A stretch of 14,146 nucleotides of DNA, from NCBI GenBank assembly GCA_018065205.1, contig JAGHTR010000095.1:1-14146 (forward strand), given 5' to 3'. The stretch comes from Candidatus Colicola caccequi. Lineage in GTDB: Bacteria > Bacteroidota > Bacteroidia > Bacteroidales > Paludibacteraceae. Below are positions 7,845 to 14,146 of the stretch, piece by piece (positions within the stretch are counted from its first letter, which is position 1; each line of letters begins with the position of its first letter). The notes under the pieces were generated by a model. It was not told the origin of the DNA. It did not search any database and was given only the letters and a program-made list of their open reading frames with translations. Position numbers and translations under genes: made by a program.

Positions 7845-8233
7845 TCAGGTATGTTCTCCAAGAATATTATCTGTTGCTCATCCACTTTAGCCATCACTAT
7901 CTGCCGACCATTACTGAGCAGTAGGTATGGCACTTTATACTGACGATTATACACGGCAATCTGGTCCAAGGTCTTTTGTGACAGTTCGACGGTCTCAGCC
8001 TTAAATTCAATCAACATCACCGGTGTTAGGTCCGGTTTATACACTACGGCATCGGCTCGGCGTTTGGTAGTTAATTGCACTTCCACGGCAATGCCGGAAG
8101 CCGGATAACCCAAGTCCGTTACTAATTGATGCAGAACCTGCTGACGCACCCACTCTTCCGGAGTCAATCTTACGTACTTATGCCTCCATCCGCATAGGAT
8201 ATAGTCCTTACCTCGTATCTGCTTAACGTTCAT
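7823..8233 (-). CDS. HSDR_N-type PD-(D/E)XK-like small protein
   Basis: The 136-residue protein resembles the N-terminal nuclease-like domain of type I restriction R subunits as a stand-alone protein, a form common in Bacteroidales. The diagnostic features are YVRLTPEEWVRQQVLHQLV at about 20-38, then a candidate nuclease core of E51, D61 (in RRADAVVY) and the E76-x-K78 of LIEFKA, followed by LDQIAVYNRQYKVPYLLLSNG at 89-109. So the acidic and lysine residues of a PD-(D/E)XK site are present. No helicase, specificity or methylase gene is near, so it is not a restriction system here. It overlaps phoH by 22 bp and follows glnS by 37 bp of tandem repeat. Its substrate is unknown. Confidence 0.82.
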   Translation of the reverse strand: MNVKQIRGKDYILCGWRHKYVRLTPEEWVRQQVLHQLVTDLGYPASGIAVEVQLTTKRRADAVVYKPDLTPVMLIEFKAETVELSQKTLDQIAVYNRQYKVPYLLLSNGRQIVMAKVDEQQIIFLENIPEWTQLLN

Positions 8234-8235
8234 TG

Positions 8236-8273
8236 TCAGTTGTCAGTACTCAGTTGTCAGTACTCAGTTGTCA
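8236..8273 (-). repeat. 14-bp tandem repeat filling the glnS/HSDR_N gap
   Basis: On the minus strand the unit TGACAACTGAGTAC occurs twice and is followed by a third partial copy, TGACAACTGA. The first TGA is the stop codon of glnS, and the array ends two bases before the ATG of the next gene, so the whole spacer is made of repeat. Confidence 0.85.
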
Positions 8274-9989
8274 CTTCTGCCAATTATCCTTCAGGCTGGC
8301 GGTGCGGTTGAAGACTAACTTATCGGCCGTTGTATCGGGATCCACTACAAAGTAACCTTGTTTGAGGAACTGGTAGTGGTTCACCTGTGCGATGCCATCT
8401 ACTATCTTAGTCGGATGCACCTCGTTACGCAGGGACGCTTCCACCTTGATATTCACCACTTTCAGGCTGTCCGGATTGAGTAAATCGCGGAAGTCTCCCT
8501 CTTCTGCGCTGGGGTTCTCTACAGCAAACAAGCGGTCATAGAGACGAGCCTCAGCATCGATGCAGGTATTGCATTCCACCCAGTTGATAGTTGCTTTAGT
8601 CTTGCGATTACCACCCTCGGTGCCGGATTTACTATTTGGATCATACGTAGCATACACGGTGGTTATTTTGCCCTCGGCATCTTTCTCGCAACCGGTTGCT
8701 TGGATGATATAAGCATTCTTCAGTCTTACTTCACGACCGCCGGGACTCAGACGGAAGAAGTTCTTATCGGCCTCCTCTAAGAAGTCCTGACGTTCGATGT
8801 ATAGTTCTTTACCAAAACGCATGGTGCGCGTACCCAATTCAGGATGACCATCTATGTTCTCGGCCACTAAATCCTCTCCGGCACCTTCGTAGTTAGTCAG
8901 CACTAACTTAATCGGATCAAAGATAGCACATACACGAGGTGCTTTCTCTTTTTGGTCCTCACGAATGGCATTCTCGAGCCATGTATAGTCAATCATGCCT
9001 TCCACTTTGGTGTAGCCAATGGTGTTGATGAAAGCACGAATAGCCTCCGGTGTGTATCCTCTACGACGCAAACCGCAAACAGTCGGCATACGAGGATCGT
9101 CCCAACCGGCCACTAAACCTTCCTTGACCAGTTGTAGCATCTTGCGTTTGGACATCACCGTGTAGGATATATTGAGGCGGTTGAACTCAAACTGATGAGT
9201 GCGGTCCTCTACATCCTGCGGGTTACGTTGGTAACCAAAGTCAATCATACGATCGATGAAATAGTCGTATAAGGGACGATGCACTACAAACTCCAGCGTA
9301 CATATACTATGGGTCACGCCCTCAAAGTAGTCACTCTGACCATGTGCAAAGTCATACATAGGATATACATTCCATCTGCGACCGGTGCGATGATGAGCGT
9401 GCGATGTGATGATGCGGTACATGATAGGGTCACGGAAGTGCATATTCGGATTAGCCATATCAATTTTAGCACGCAATACCATCTTACCTTCTTCTATTTC
9501 ACCATTTTGCATGGCTTGGAAAAGACGTAAGTTCTCCTCTACGGGACGGTCACGATAAGGCGAAGCCACACCCGGTTCGGTAGGAGTACCCTTCTGCTCG
9601 GCAATCTGCTCAGCAGTCTGTTCATCTACATACGCCATACCATGCTTGATGAAGTCAATGGCTAAGTTGTATAATTGCTCAAAGTAATCACTGGCATAAT
9701 AAACCTGTCCCCAGTGGAATCCCAGCCATGCTATATCCTGCTGAATAGAATCTACATACTCGGTATCTTCTTTCACGGGGTTGGTATCATCAAAGCGCAG
9801 GTTGCACACGCCATTATAGCGTTCTGCAATACCAAAGTCCATACAGATAGCCTTGACGTGACCGATATGCAGATAGCCATTAGGTTCAGGCGGGAAACGC
9901 GTCTGAATACGACCACCGTTTTTACCTTCTTGCAAATCTTTCTCGACGATTTGCTCAATGAAATTGAGCGATTTTTCCTCTGTTTCCAT
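8271..9989 (-). CDS. glnS: Glutaminyl-tRNA synthetase
   Basis: The 572-residue class I aminoacyl-tRNA synthetase charges tRNA-Gln with glutamine. The catalytic signatures are PPEPNGYLHIGH (HIGH at 41-44) and VMSKRK (279-283, the KMSKS-type loop). The segment YPMYDFAHGQSDYFEGVTHSICTLEF at about 209-234 and the C-terminal beta-barrel anticodon-binding region (about 345-565) match GlnRS rather than GluRS. Length agrees with the family. Direct charging means this organism need not rely on a GatCAB route for glutamine. The start codon lies 1 bp after the lpxA stop, so it belongs to the lipid A operon; the stop codon is the first triplet of a tandem repeat. Confidence 0.97.
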   Translation of the reverse strand: METEEKSLNFIEQIVEKDLQEGKNGGRIQTRFPPEPNGYLHIGHVKAICMDFGIAERYNGVCNLRFDDTNPVKEDTEYVDSIQQDIAWLGFHWGQVYYASDYFEQLYNLAIDFIKHGMAYVDEQTAEQIAEQKGTPTEPGVASPYRDRPVEENLRLFQAMQNGEIEEGKMVLRAKIDMANPNMHFRDPIMYRIITSHAHHRTGRRWNVYPMYDFAHGQSDYFEGVTHSICTLEFVVHRPLYDYFIDRMIDFGYQRNPQDVEDRTHQFEFNRLNISYTVMSKRKMLQLVKEGLVAGWDDPRMPTVCGLRRRGYTPEAIRAFINTIGYTKVEGMIDYTWLENAIREDQKEKAPRVCAIFDPIKLVLTNYEGAGEDLVAENIDGHPELGTRTMRFGKELYIERQDFLEEADKNFFRLSPGGREVRLKNAYIIQATGCEKDAEGKITTVYATYDPNSKSGTEGGNRKTKATINWVECNTCIDAEARLYDRLFAVENPSAEEGDFRDLLNPDSLKVVNIKVEASLRNEVHPTKIVDGIAQVNHYQFLKQGYFVVDPDTTADKLVFNRTASLKDNWQK

Positions 9990-9990
9990 A

Positions 9991-10764
9991 TTATAGCCCC
10001 TTAATGACGCCTCTTGGCGACTCTTTAATGAAATTAATAATCAAATCACGCTCGGCACTTTGTGGCACCTCAGCGAGTACTTTTTCCACAGCCTGCGTCA
10101 TATTAAGTTTACTCATATACACCAGTCGATAAACGAGTTGAATCGTATCTACTTGCTCTTTAGTAAAGCCACGGCGACCCAAACCTACGCTGTTGATTCC
10201 GCAGAACTGAATAGGATCACGAGCAGCCATCACGAATGGAGGAACATCCTTATTGACGTGGCTACCACCTTGTATCATCACGTGTGAACCGATATGCGAG
10301 AACTGGTGTACCAATGTGCCGCCACCGATTACGGCGTAGTCTTCCACGACTACTTCACCGGCTAATTGTGTAGCATTGGACATAATAACATGGTCCTTCA
10401 CCACTACATCGTGAGCCACGTGGCAGTAAGCCATAATCAGGCAGTTATTACCTACTACGGTCTTGCCCTTACTGGCGGTGCCACGATGCACGGTAGAGCA
10501 CTCTCTTAGCACCGTGTTGTCCCCTATAAACGTGTAGGTTAACTCACCATGGAACTTAAGGTCCTGAGGCACCGCACCTACGATAGCCGTCGGGAAGACA
10601 TGGCAGTTCTTACCGATACGGGTGTGTTCACAAACCGTGGCATTGGCATCGATGATGGTGCCTTCGCCAATTTCTACATCTTTGTCAATAAACGCAAACG
10701 GTCCTACTTCAACCGTCTCGTGCAATTTAGCGTCCGGATGGACGTAAGCTAATGGACTAATCAT
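9991..10764 (-). CDS. lpxA: UDP-N-acetylglucosamine acyltransferase
   Basis: This 257-residue left-handed beta-helix enzyme adds a 3-hydroxyacyl chain from acyl carrier protein to the 3-OH of UDP-GlcNAc, the first step of lipid A synthesis, in the cytoplasm as a homotrimer. Hexapeptide repeats run from about residue 3 to 190. The catalytic region MAYCHVAHDVVV places the active histidine at H118, followed by SNATQLAGEV, GGTLVHQF and the GLGRRGF segment at about 194-200 leading into the helical C-terminus. Length is close to the E. coli enzyme (262). The gene starts 8 bp after lpxC and ends 1 bp before glnS. Confidence 0.97.
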   Translation of the reverse strand: MISPLAYVHPDAKLHETVEVGPFAFIDKDVEIGEGTIIDANATVCEHTRIGKNCHVFPTAIVGAVPQDLKFHGELTYTFIGDNTVLRECSTVHRGTASKGKTVVGNNCLIMAYCHVAHDVVVKDHVIMSNATQLAGEVVVEDYAVIGGGTLVHQFSHIGSHVMIQGGSHVNKDVPPFVMAARDPIQFCGINSVGLGRRGFTKEQVDTIQLVYRLVYMSKLNMTQAVEKVLAEVPQSAERDLIINFIKESPRGVIKGL

Positions 10765-10772
10765 ATCTTGTT

Positions 10773-11672
10773 TTATTTATTCACTAATTGTCGCAACTGC
10801 TTGCAGCAGGCGGTATTTACTCCGTGACCGGGACAAACAGCTTCTATCCTGCCACGAATATGCATACCTAACAGGGCCAAGTCGCCTACTATATCCAGCA
10901 GTTTATGTCGAGCCGGTTCATTATCGAACCGCAGCTCTGTCAAATATCCCAATCGACCGGCATCAATAGTGGGCTTACCCATCTTACGGGCTAACCTATT
11001 CATGTTACATTGCCAGATTCGCTTATCATAAATGACGATGGCATTATCTATATCGCCGCCTTTAATCAAGCCTAAGTTCAGCAGCGGTTTGATCTCTCTT
11101 AAGAAACAGAACGTGCGGGCGTTAGCTATCTGCGAAGCGAAGTCAGATAGGTTCTTCAGCTCAGCACTCTGTTCATTGAGCACCACCGATGGGTACTTAA
11201 CCTGAATAGCAACCTCGTAATGGTCGCATGGACTGATACGAATGGCACTACCTTTACCATTGGTGTACTCAAATGGTTCGGTCACGACCCATTCCTTGAC
11301 TTCGGCTTGTTGGGTCTGCAATCCTACTCGCTGTATATTCTCCACGAACAAACGGGCGCTGCCGTCTAAGATAGGTATTTCCGGAGCATCCACTTCCACT
11401 AAGCAGTTGGTTACGCCCATGGCATACAGGGCTGCCATCATGTGTTCCACCGTAGATACACGCCAAGAACCATTTTCTAATACCGTACCCCGTGTGGTTT
11501 TATTCACATATTCCGCCAAAGCTTCGTAAGTAGGCTGACCATCCAAGTCCACACGACGAATGCATATACCGGTGTTCTCCTCAGCCGGCATCAACGTAGC
11601 ATGGATCATTCCCCCCGTATGCAATCCGGGTCCCTCCACACTAAAAGCCTCTTGTATCGTCTGCTGCTTCAT
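10773..11672 (-). CDS. lpxC: UDP-3-O-acyl-GlcNAc deacetylase, without FabZ fusion
   Basis: The 299-residue zinc enzyme removes the acetyl group from UDP-3-O-acyl-GlcNAc, the committed step of lipid A synthesis. Metal ligands and catalytic residues are visible: STVEHMMAAL with H77, FDNEPARHKLLDIVGDLALLG with H256 and D260, and VCPGHGVN with H283. In most Bacteroidota LpxC is about 460 residues because FabZ (3-hydroxyacyl-ACP dehydratase) is fused to its C-terminus. Here the protein ends at the usual LpxC boundary and only 8 bp separate it from lpxA, so the dehydratase is absent from this locus. Order lpxD-lpxC-lpxA is otherwise standard. Upstream lies a 16-bp tandem repeat. Confidence 0.95.
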   Translation of the reverse strand: MKQQTIQEAFSVEGPGLHTGGMIHATLMPAEENTGICIRRVDLDGQPTYEALAEYVNKTTRGTVLENGSWRVSTVEHMMAALYAMGVTNCLVEVDAPEIPILDGSARLFVENIQRVGLQTQQAEVKEWVVTEPFEYTNGKGSAIRISPCDHYEVAIQVKYPSVVLNEQSAELKNLSDFASQIANARTFCFLREIKPLLNLGLIKGGDIDNAIVIYDKRIWQCNMNRLARKMGKPTIDAGRLGYLTELRFDNEPARHKLLDIVGDLALLGMHIRGRIEAVCPGHGVNTACCKQLRQLVNK

Positions 11673-11681
11673 CGTTCTTGG

Positions 11682-11713
11682 CTAATTGGTTATTTGACTA
11701 ATTGGTTAATTCA
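11682..11713 (-). repeat. Two 16-bp tandem units over the lpxD stop and lpxC leader
   Basis: Plus-strand units ctaattggttatttga and ctaattggttaattca are adjacent and nearly alike. The lpxD stop codon (11706-11708) is inside the second unit, and the array nearly reaches the lpxC start at 11672. Confidence 0.75.
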
Positions 11714-12716
11714 ACTTCCTATACATCTCCGGCAACTTACGCATCACGGCATACACGCGTTTGCATAAACCGGCATCCATGGCAGGACTGCCTAAGTACA
11801 TACCGGGTTTGGTTACACTACCTGCTACTCCCGTTTGGGCACCAAAGATGCAGTTATCCACAATCTCTATATGTCCTGCTACACCTACCTGTCCGGTCAG
11901 CATGCAATGGTTACCAATCGTAGTTGAACCGGCTATACCCACTTGCGAGCAAAGTACGGTTGATTCGCCCACCACGACGTTATGCGCCACTTGAACGAGG
12001 TTATCTATCTTGGTGTTCTTCTTAACGCGGGTCTCACCCATCATGGCACGATCCACCGTCGTGTTAGCACCTATTTCTACATCATCCTCAATCACAGCAA
12101 TACCTATTTGTGGCACCTTATGATAAACGCCCTGGGCATCCGGCTCAAAACCAAAACCGTCACTACCGATTACCACACCGGCATGCAGAATGCAGTTACT
12201 GCCGACACGGCAGTTATAATACACCTTAACGCCGGGATACAGAATCGTGTTATCTCCGATTACGACATTATCGCCTAAATAGACTTGCGGGTATATTTGC
12301 ACGCCCTTGCCCAAACGAACATTCTTGCCTATATACGCCATTGCTCCCACATAAGCATCTTCGGGCACTTGCACGCCCTCGGCAATATAAGCAGGCTGTT
12401 CGATGCCCTTACGTTTGGGGTTCAGTACTTCGGCAACCGCCTGCAGTAACTGGGCCATCGCACCACGGGCATTGTCCACCAAAATAACCGTGCATTGTGC
12501 ATCGTGCATCGTCAACTGATAAAGTTCTTTGGTAATCAGCACCACCGATGCCTTTGTATCCTTGAGGTACGGCAAGTACTTTTCCTCTCCTAAGAAGCAC
12601 AAATCGCCATCTTTGGCGGTTTCTAATCCGGCTACATTACTTACTTTGCGATTAGCATCTCCTGCCAACTCGCCTGATAACATCATGGCTATTTGCCCTG
12701 CAGTAAATTCCATCAT
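11706..12716 (-). CDS. lpxD: UDP-3-O-acylglucosamine N-acyltransferase
   Basis: The 336-residue trimeric beta-helix acyltransferase adds the second acyl chain, to the 2-amino group of the glucosamine, the third step of lipid A synthesis. An N-terminal uridine-binding domain (about 1-100) precedes many hexapeptide repeats (about 108-300) and a helical C-terminus. The catalytic histidine is H245 in NLVQVAHN. Residues 68-76 (LTMHDAQCT) are encoded by a short DNA repeat also present in the upstream HD gene and lie in a poorly conserved part of the N-domain. The ATG at 12716 overlaps the HD gene's TGA by four bases (ATGA); a second ATG follows directly, and family starts (MEF...) suit the second equally well. 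Confidence 0.95.
   Translation of the reverse strand: MMEFTAGQIAMMLSGELAGDANRKVSNVAGLETAKDGDLCFLGEEKYLPYLKDTKASVVLITKELYQLTMHDAQCTVILVDNARGAMAQLLQAVAEVLNPKRKGIEQPAYIAEGVQVPEDAYVGAMAYIGKNVRLGKGVQIYPQVYLGDNVVIGDNTILYPGVKVYYNCRVGSNCILHAGVVIGSDGFGFEPDAQGVYHKVPQIGIAVIEDDVEIGANTTVDRAMMGETRVKKNTKIDNLVQVAHNVVVGESTVLCSQVGIAGSTTIGNHCMLTGQVGVAGHIEIVDNCIFGAQTGVAGSVTKPGMYLGSPAMDAGLCKRVYAVMRKLPEMYRKLN
12490..12513 (-). repeat. 7-bp tandem repeat (RATGCAC) inside lpxD
   Basis: On the minus strand three consecutive units of the form (G/A)ATGCAC are read as MHDAQCT within lpxD. The 14 bases GATGCACAATGCAC recur exactly in the HD gene at 13554-13567, in the same strand and reading frame. Confidence 0.75.
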
Positions 12717-13969
12717 ATTCTAAATTGAAATAAATACAGTTTTTTGGGTTTACGCGTCAGCGACTTAAGGTCTAATATTTCACTTGCTGAAGCGATATCT
12801 TTTACTGACCCATCCTGATAGAGTATATCTATCGAATCGTCCTTCTCCGAGTACGTGCTCTTGGTGGATAAGTGCTCCACAAAGAAATAATGTGCATCCT
12901 TGGCATCTATACCTAAGGCCGTTGCGTACAACAGAGTCAGGTCTTTCTTATCATCCTCCGTAAGCGGAGCCTCAATCAGTCGGCCTCTAAATAATCGTCT
13001 GTTAGTAAATGCCTCGCTTAATAAGCGCAGCACTTTATCGTCATGGCTCATCCATACTTTAATGGCGCTAATCACATCCGTATCGTCCAACAAAGCATAC
13101 TCACGCAAAGCCTTACTGCCGATATAAAAGTCCTTATCGGTTATGTCATTATACAGGAAATAGTGCAACGCCGGACTTGCGAATAGTTCTACACCTTGAC
13201 TCGCCAACTCCTTGGCGCGACCCAGCACCGAGATGAGCAGTTGTTCAGCGGCCACACTGGTCTTATGCAGATACACCTGCCAATACATCAACCTGCGAGC
13301 CACCAAGAATTTCTCCACGCTATATATACCTTTTTGCTCAATCACCAACTTATCATCCACCACATTGAGCATCTTGAGCAGTCGTTCGCTGGCCACACGA
13401 CCTTCTTGTACGCCCGTGAAGAAACTGTCGCGACATAAGTAATCCATTCGGTCCACGTCCAACTGGCTACTAATGAGTTGATGCAAGAAATGACGCTTGT
13501 ACTCGTCCTTAAAGATAGCAATCGCCTCGTCCAAGGGTCCCTGGTTATACATAGTGCATTGTGCATCACCATGCGTCAGATCATGGTTGATTTGCTCCAT
13601 CATCAATAAACTAATCTCCTCATGCGTAATGCCACTCACTAACGTATTTTCTAATACATGGGAGAAAGGACCGTGACCTATATCATGCAGCAGAATAGCG
13701 ATCTCGGCGCCGGTGGCTTCACTCTCGCTAATCGCCACACCCTTGGCACGCAGTGATTCTATACCCTCCTGCATCAGATGCATCGCACCTAATGAATGAG
13801 AAAAACGCGTATGGATAGCGCCCGGGTACACAAAGTTACTCAAGCCCAATTGACGGATGCGCCCTAACCGCTGCACAAACGGATGTTGCAGCACGTCATA
13901 CACCAACTCATTGGGTATCGTCATAAACCCAAAAACAGGGTCGTTTTTTATTTTTGGGTTTTTATCCAA
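12713..13969 (-). CDS. HD-domain phosphohydrolase, dGTPase-like
   Basis: The 418-residue protein is a cytosolic HD-superfamily metal-dependent phosphohydrolase resembling the Bacteroidales protein that regularly precedes lpxD; its substrate is unproven, with a nucleotide triphosphate or diphosphate likely by family. Metal-site residues are H53 in HTRFSHSLGA, H95 and D96 in LLHDIGHGPFSH, and D171 in SSQLDVDRMDYL. The reading frame opens at a TTG (13969), the only start ahead of the conserved NDPVFGF segment; the next ATG (13924) would remove it. Residues about 132-144 (THGDAQCTMYNQG) look like an insertion of 11 or so residues against my memory of the family and are encoded partly by a repeat shared with lpxD. 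It is the first gene of the operon and overlaps lpxD by four bases. Confidence 0.88.
   Translation of the reverse strand: MDKNPKIKNDPVFGFMTIPNELVYDVLQHPFVQRLGRIRQLGLSNFVYPGAIHTRFSHSLGAMHLMQEGIESLRAKGVAISESEATGAEIAILLHDIGHGPFSHVLENTLVSGITHEEISLLMMEQINHDLTHGDAQCTMYNQGPLDEAIAIFKDEYKRHFLHQLISSQLDVDRMDYLCRDSFFTGVQEGRVASERLLKMLNVVDDKLVIEQKGIYSVEKFLVARRLMYWQVYLHKTSVAAEQLLISVLGRAKELASQGVELFASPALHYFLYNDITDKDFYIGSKALREYALLDDTDVISAIKVWMSHDDKVLRLLSEAFTNRRLFRGRLIEAPLTEDDKKDLTLLYATALGIDAKDAHYFFVEHLSTKSTYSEKDDSIDILYQDGSVKDIASASEILDLKSLTRKPKKLYLFQFRI
13550..13567 (-). repeat. Repeat copy inside the HD gene, shared with lpxD
   Basis: The minus strand GATGCACAATGCACTATG encodes DAQCTM. Its first 14 bases are identical to lpxD 12490-12503 and both copies are preceded, at the same distance, by TGACG, so both proteins read LTxxDAQCT. 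Confidence 0.75.
13925..13961 (-). promoter_or_regulatory. 11-bp inverted repeat at the start of the HD gene
   Basis: Plus-strand arms aaacccaaaaa (13925-13935) and tttttgggttt (13951-13961) are perfectly complementary around a 15-base loop. In mRNA the stem covers about codons 3-15, just after the TTG start. A further copy of tatttttggg lies in the leader (13983-13992) and could pair with the same downstream arm, giving two competing structures. The pairing is seen; regulation is inference. Confidence 0.4.
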
Positions 13970-13993
13970 TTTTGTTTATTTATATTTTTGGGG

Positions 13994-14025
13994 GAAACAT
14001 AAAATTTTTTTTTGATATATTCAAA
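13994..14025 (-). promoter_or_regulatory. Bacteroidota-type promoter for the eleven-gene operon
   Basis: On the minus strand TTTG (14022-14025) and TATGTTTC (13994-14001) are separated by 20 bases. This fits the Bacteroidota -33 TTTG / -7 TAnnTTTG pattern with one mismatch in the -7 box. Transcription would begin near 13988-13990, leaving an A-rich leader of about 20 bases before the TTG start of the HD gene. No other gap in the operon has room for a promoter of this quality. Confidence 0.55.
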
Positions 14026-14061
14026 TAAAAATGATGTTTGCTACGCAATTGTTGTTTGACA

Positions 14062-14146
14062 ATGTTAATTGTTGTTGCGCTAGGCGTCATGGTCGGACCA
14101 AACGGAGCAGGTGAGGCAGAGGCCCGGTTCACAACAGGTGCGGTAC
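14062..14146 (+). other. Right-edge GC-richer segment, possible start of a divergent gene
   Basis: From the ATG at 14062 the plus strand is open to the window end for 28 codons, starting MLIVVALGVMVGPNGAGEAE. It is richer in G and C than the AT-rich leader beside it, which suits coding sequence. The resemblance of GPNGAG to a P-loop is incomplete, as the lysine is missing. The minus strand is also open in one frame (from the edge to about 13983) and another ends at a TAG near 14081, so the coding strand is undecided. Confidence 0.25.

Noticed and set aside
7823..8233. A type I restriction system
   Set aside because: Only the R-subunit N-terminal-like domain is present; no helicase, HsdS or HsdM lies in the window.
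14062..14146. Start of an ABC transporter ATPase (GPNGAG)
   Set aside because: The P-loop lacks the required GK(S/T), and the context after it does not fit.

Overview
The window reads as a piece of a Bacteroidales (phylum Bacteroidota) chromosome. Protein sequence is the main evidence: the RmlC/RmlD pair, the small HSDR_N-domain protein, the lpxD-lpxC-lpxA order behind an HD-domain phosphohydrolase, and the PhoH and DUF2461 proteins all look like Bacteroidales versions. Supporting signs are A-rich leaders without Shine-Dalgarno sequences, a promoter of the TTTG/TAnnTTTG type, and a tRNA gene that does not encode CCA. This is recognition from memory, not a search.

Every confidently called gene lies on the minus strand, so transcription runs from the right end to the left. 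An AT-rich region at about 13970-14061 holds the only good promoter. From it run eleven tightly packed genes: HD phosphohydrolase, lpxD, lpxC, lpxA, glnS, a small PD-(D/E)XK-like HSDR_N protein, phoH, an exported beta-barrel-like protein, rmlC, rmlD and a DUF2461 protein (13969 down to 3600). Gaps are 1-37 bp and several genes overlap by 4-22 bp. After a 47-bp gap with a hairpin come tRNA-Arg(CCU), a large gene fusing a PnuC-type membrane transporter to adenine deaminase, and an RluA-family pseudouridine synthase that overlaps it. The far left (1-207) and far right (14062-14146) hold only fragments cut by the window.

The first half of the operon builds the cell envelope. LpxA, LpxC and LpxD catalyse the first, second and third dedicated steps of lipid A synthesis. 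RmlC and RmlD make the last two steps of dTDP-L-rhamnose, and the barrel protein probably sits in the outer membrane. GlnRS, PhoH, the tRNA and the pseudouridine synthase belong to RNA and translation. The transporter-deaminase fusion points to purine or nucleobase salvage.

The most interesting points are: (1) the PnuC-adenine deaminase fusion; (2) a short DNA repeat read in the same frame in two unrelated genes (lpxD and the HD gene), giving the shared peptide LTxxDAQCT; (3) short tandem repeats, each with its own unit, that fill small intergenic gaps and include the stop codon; (4) a stand-alone LpxC in a phylum where LpxC is normally fused to FabZ; and (5) a 15-bp inverted match flanking the tRNA/pnuC-ade/rluA block.
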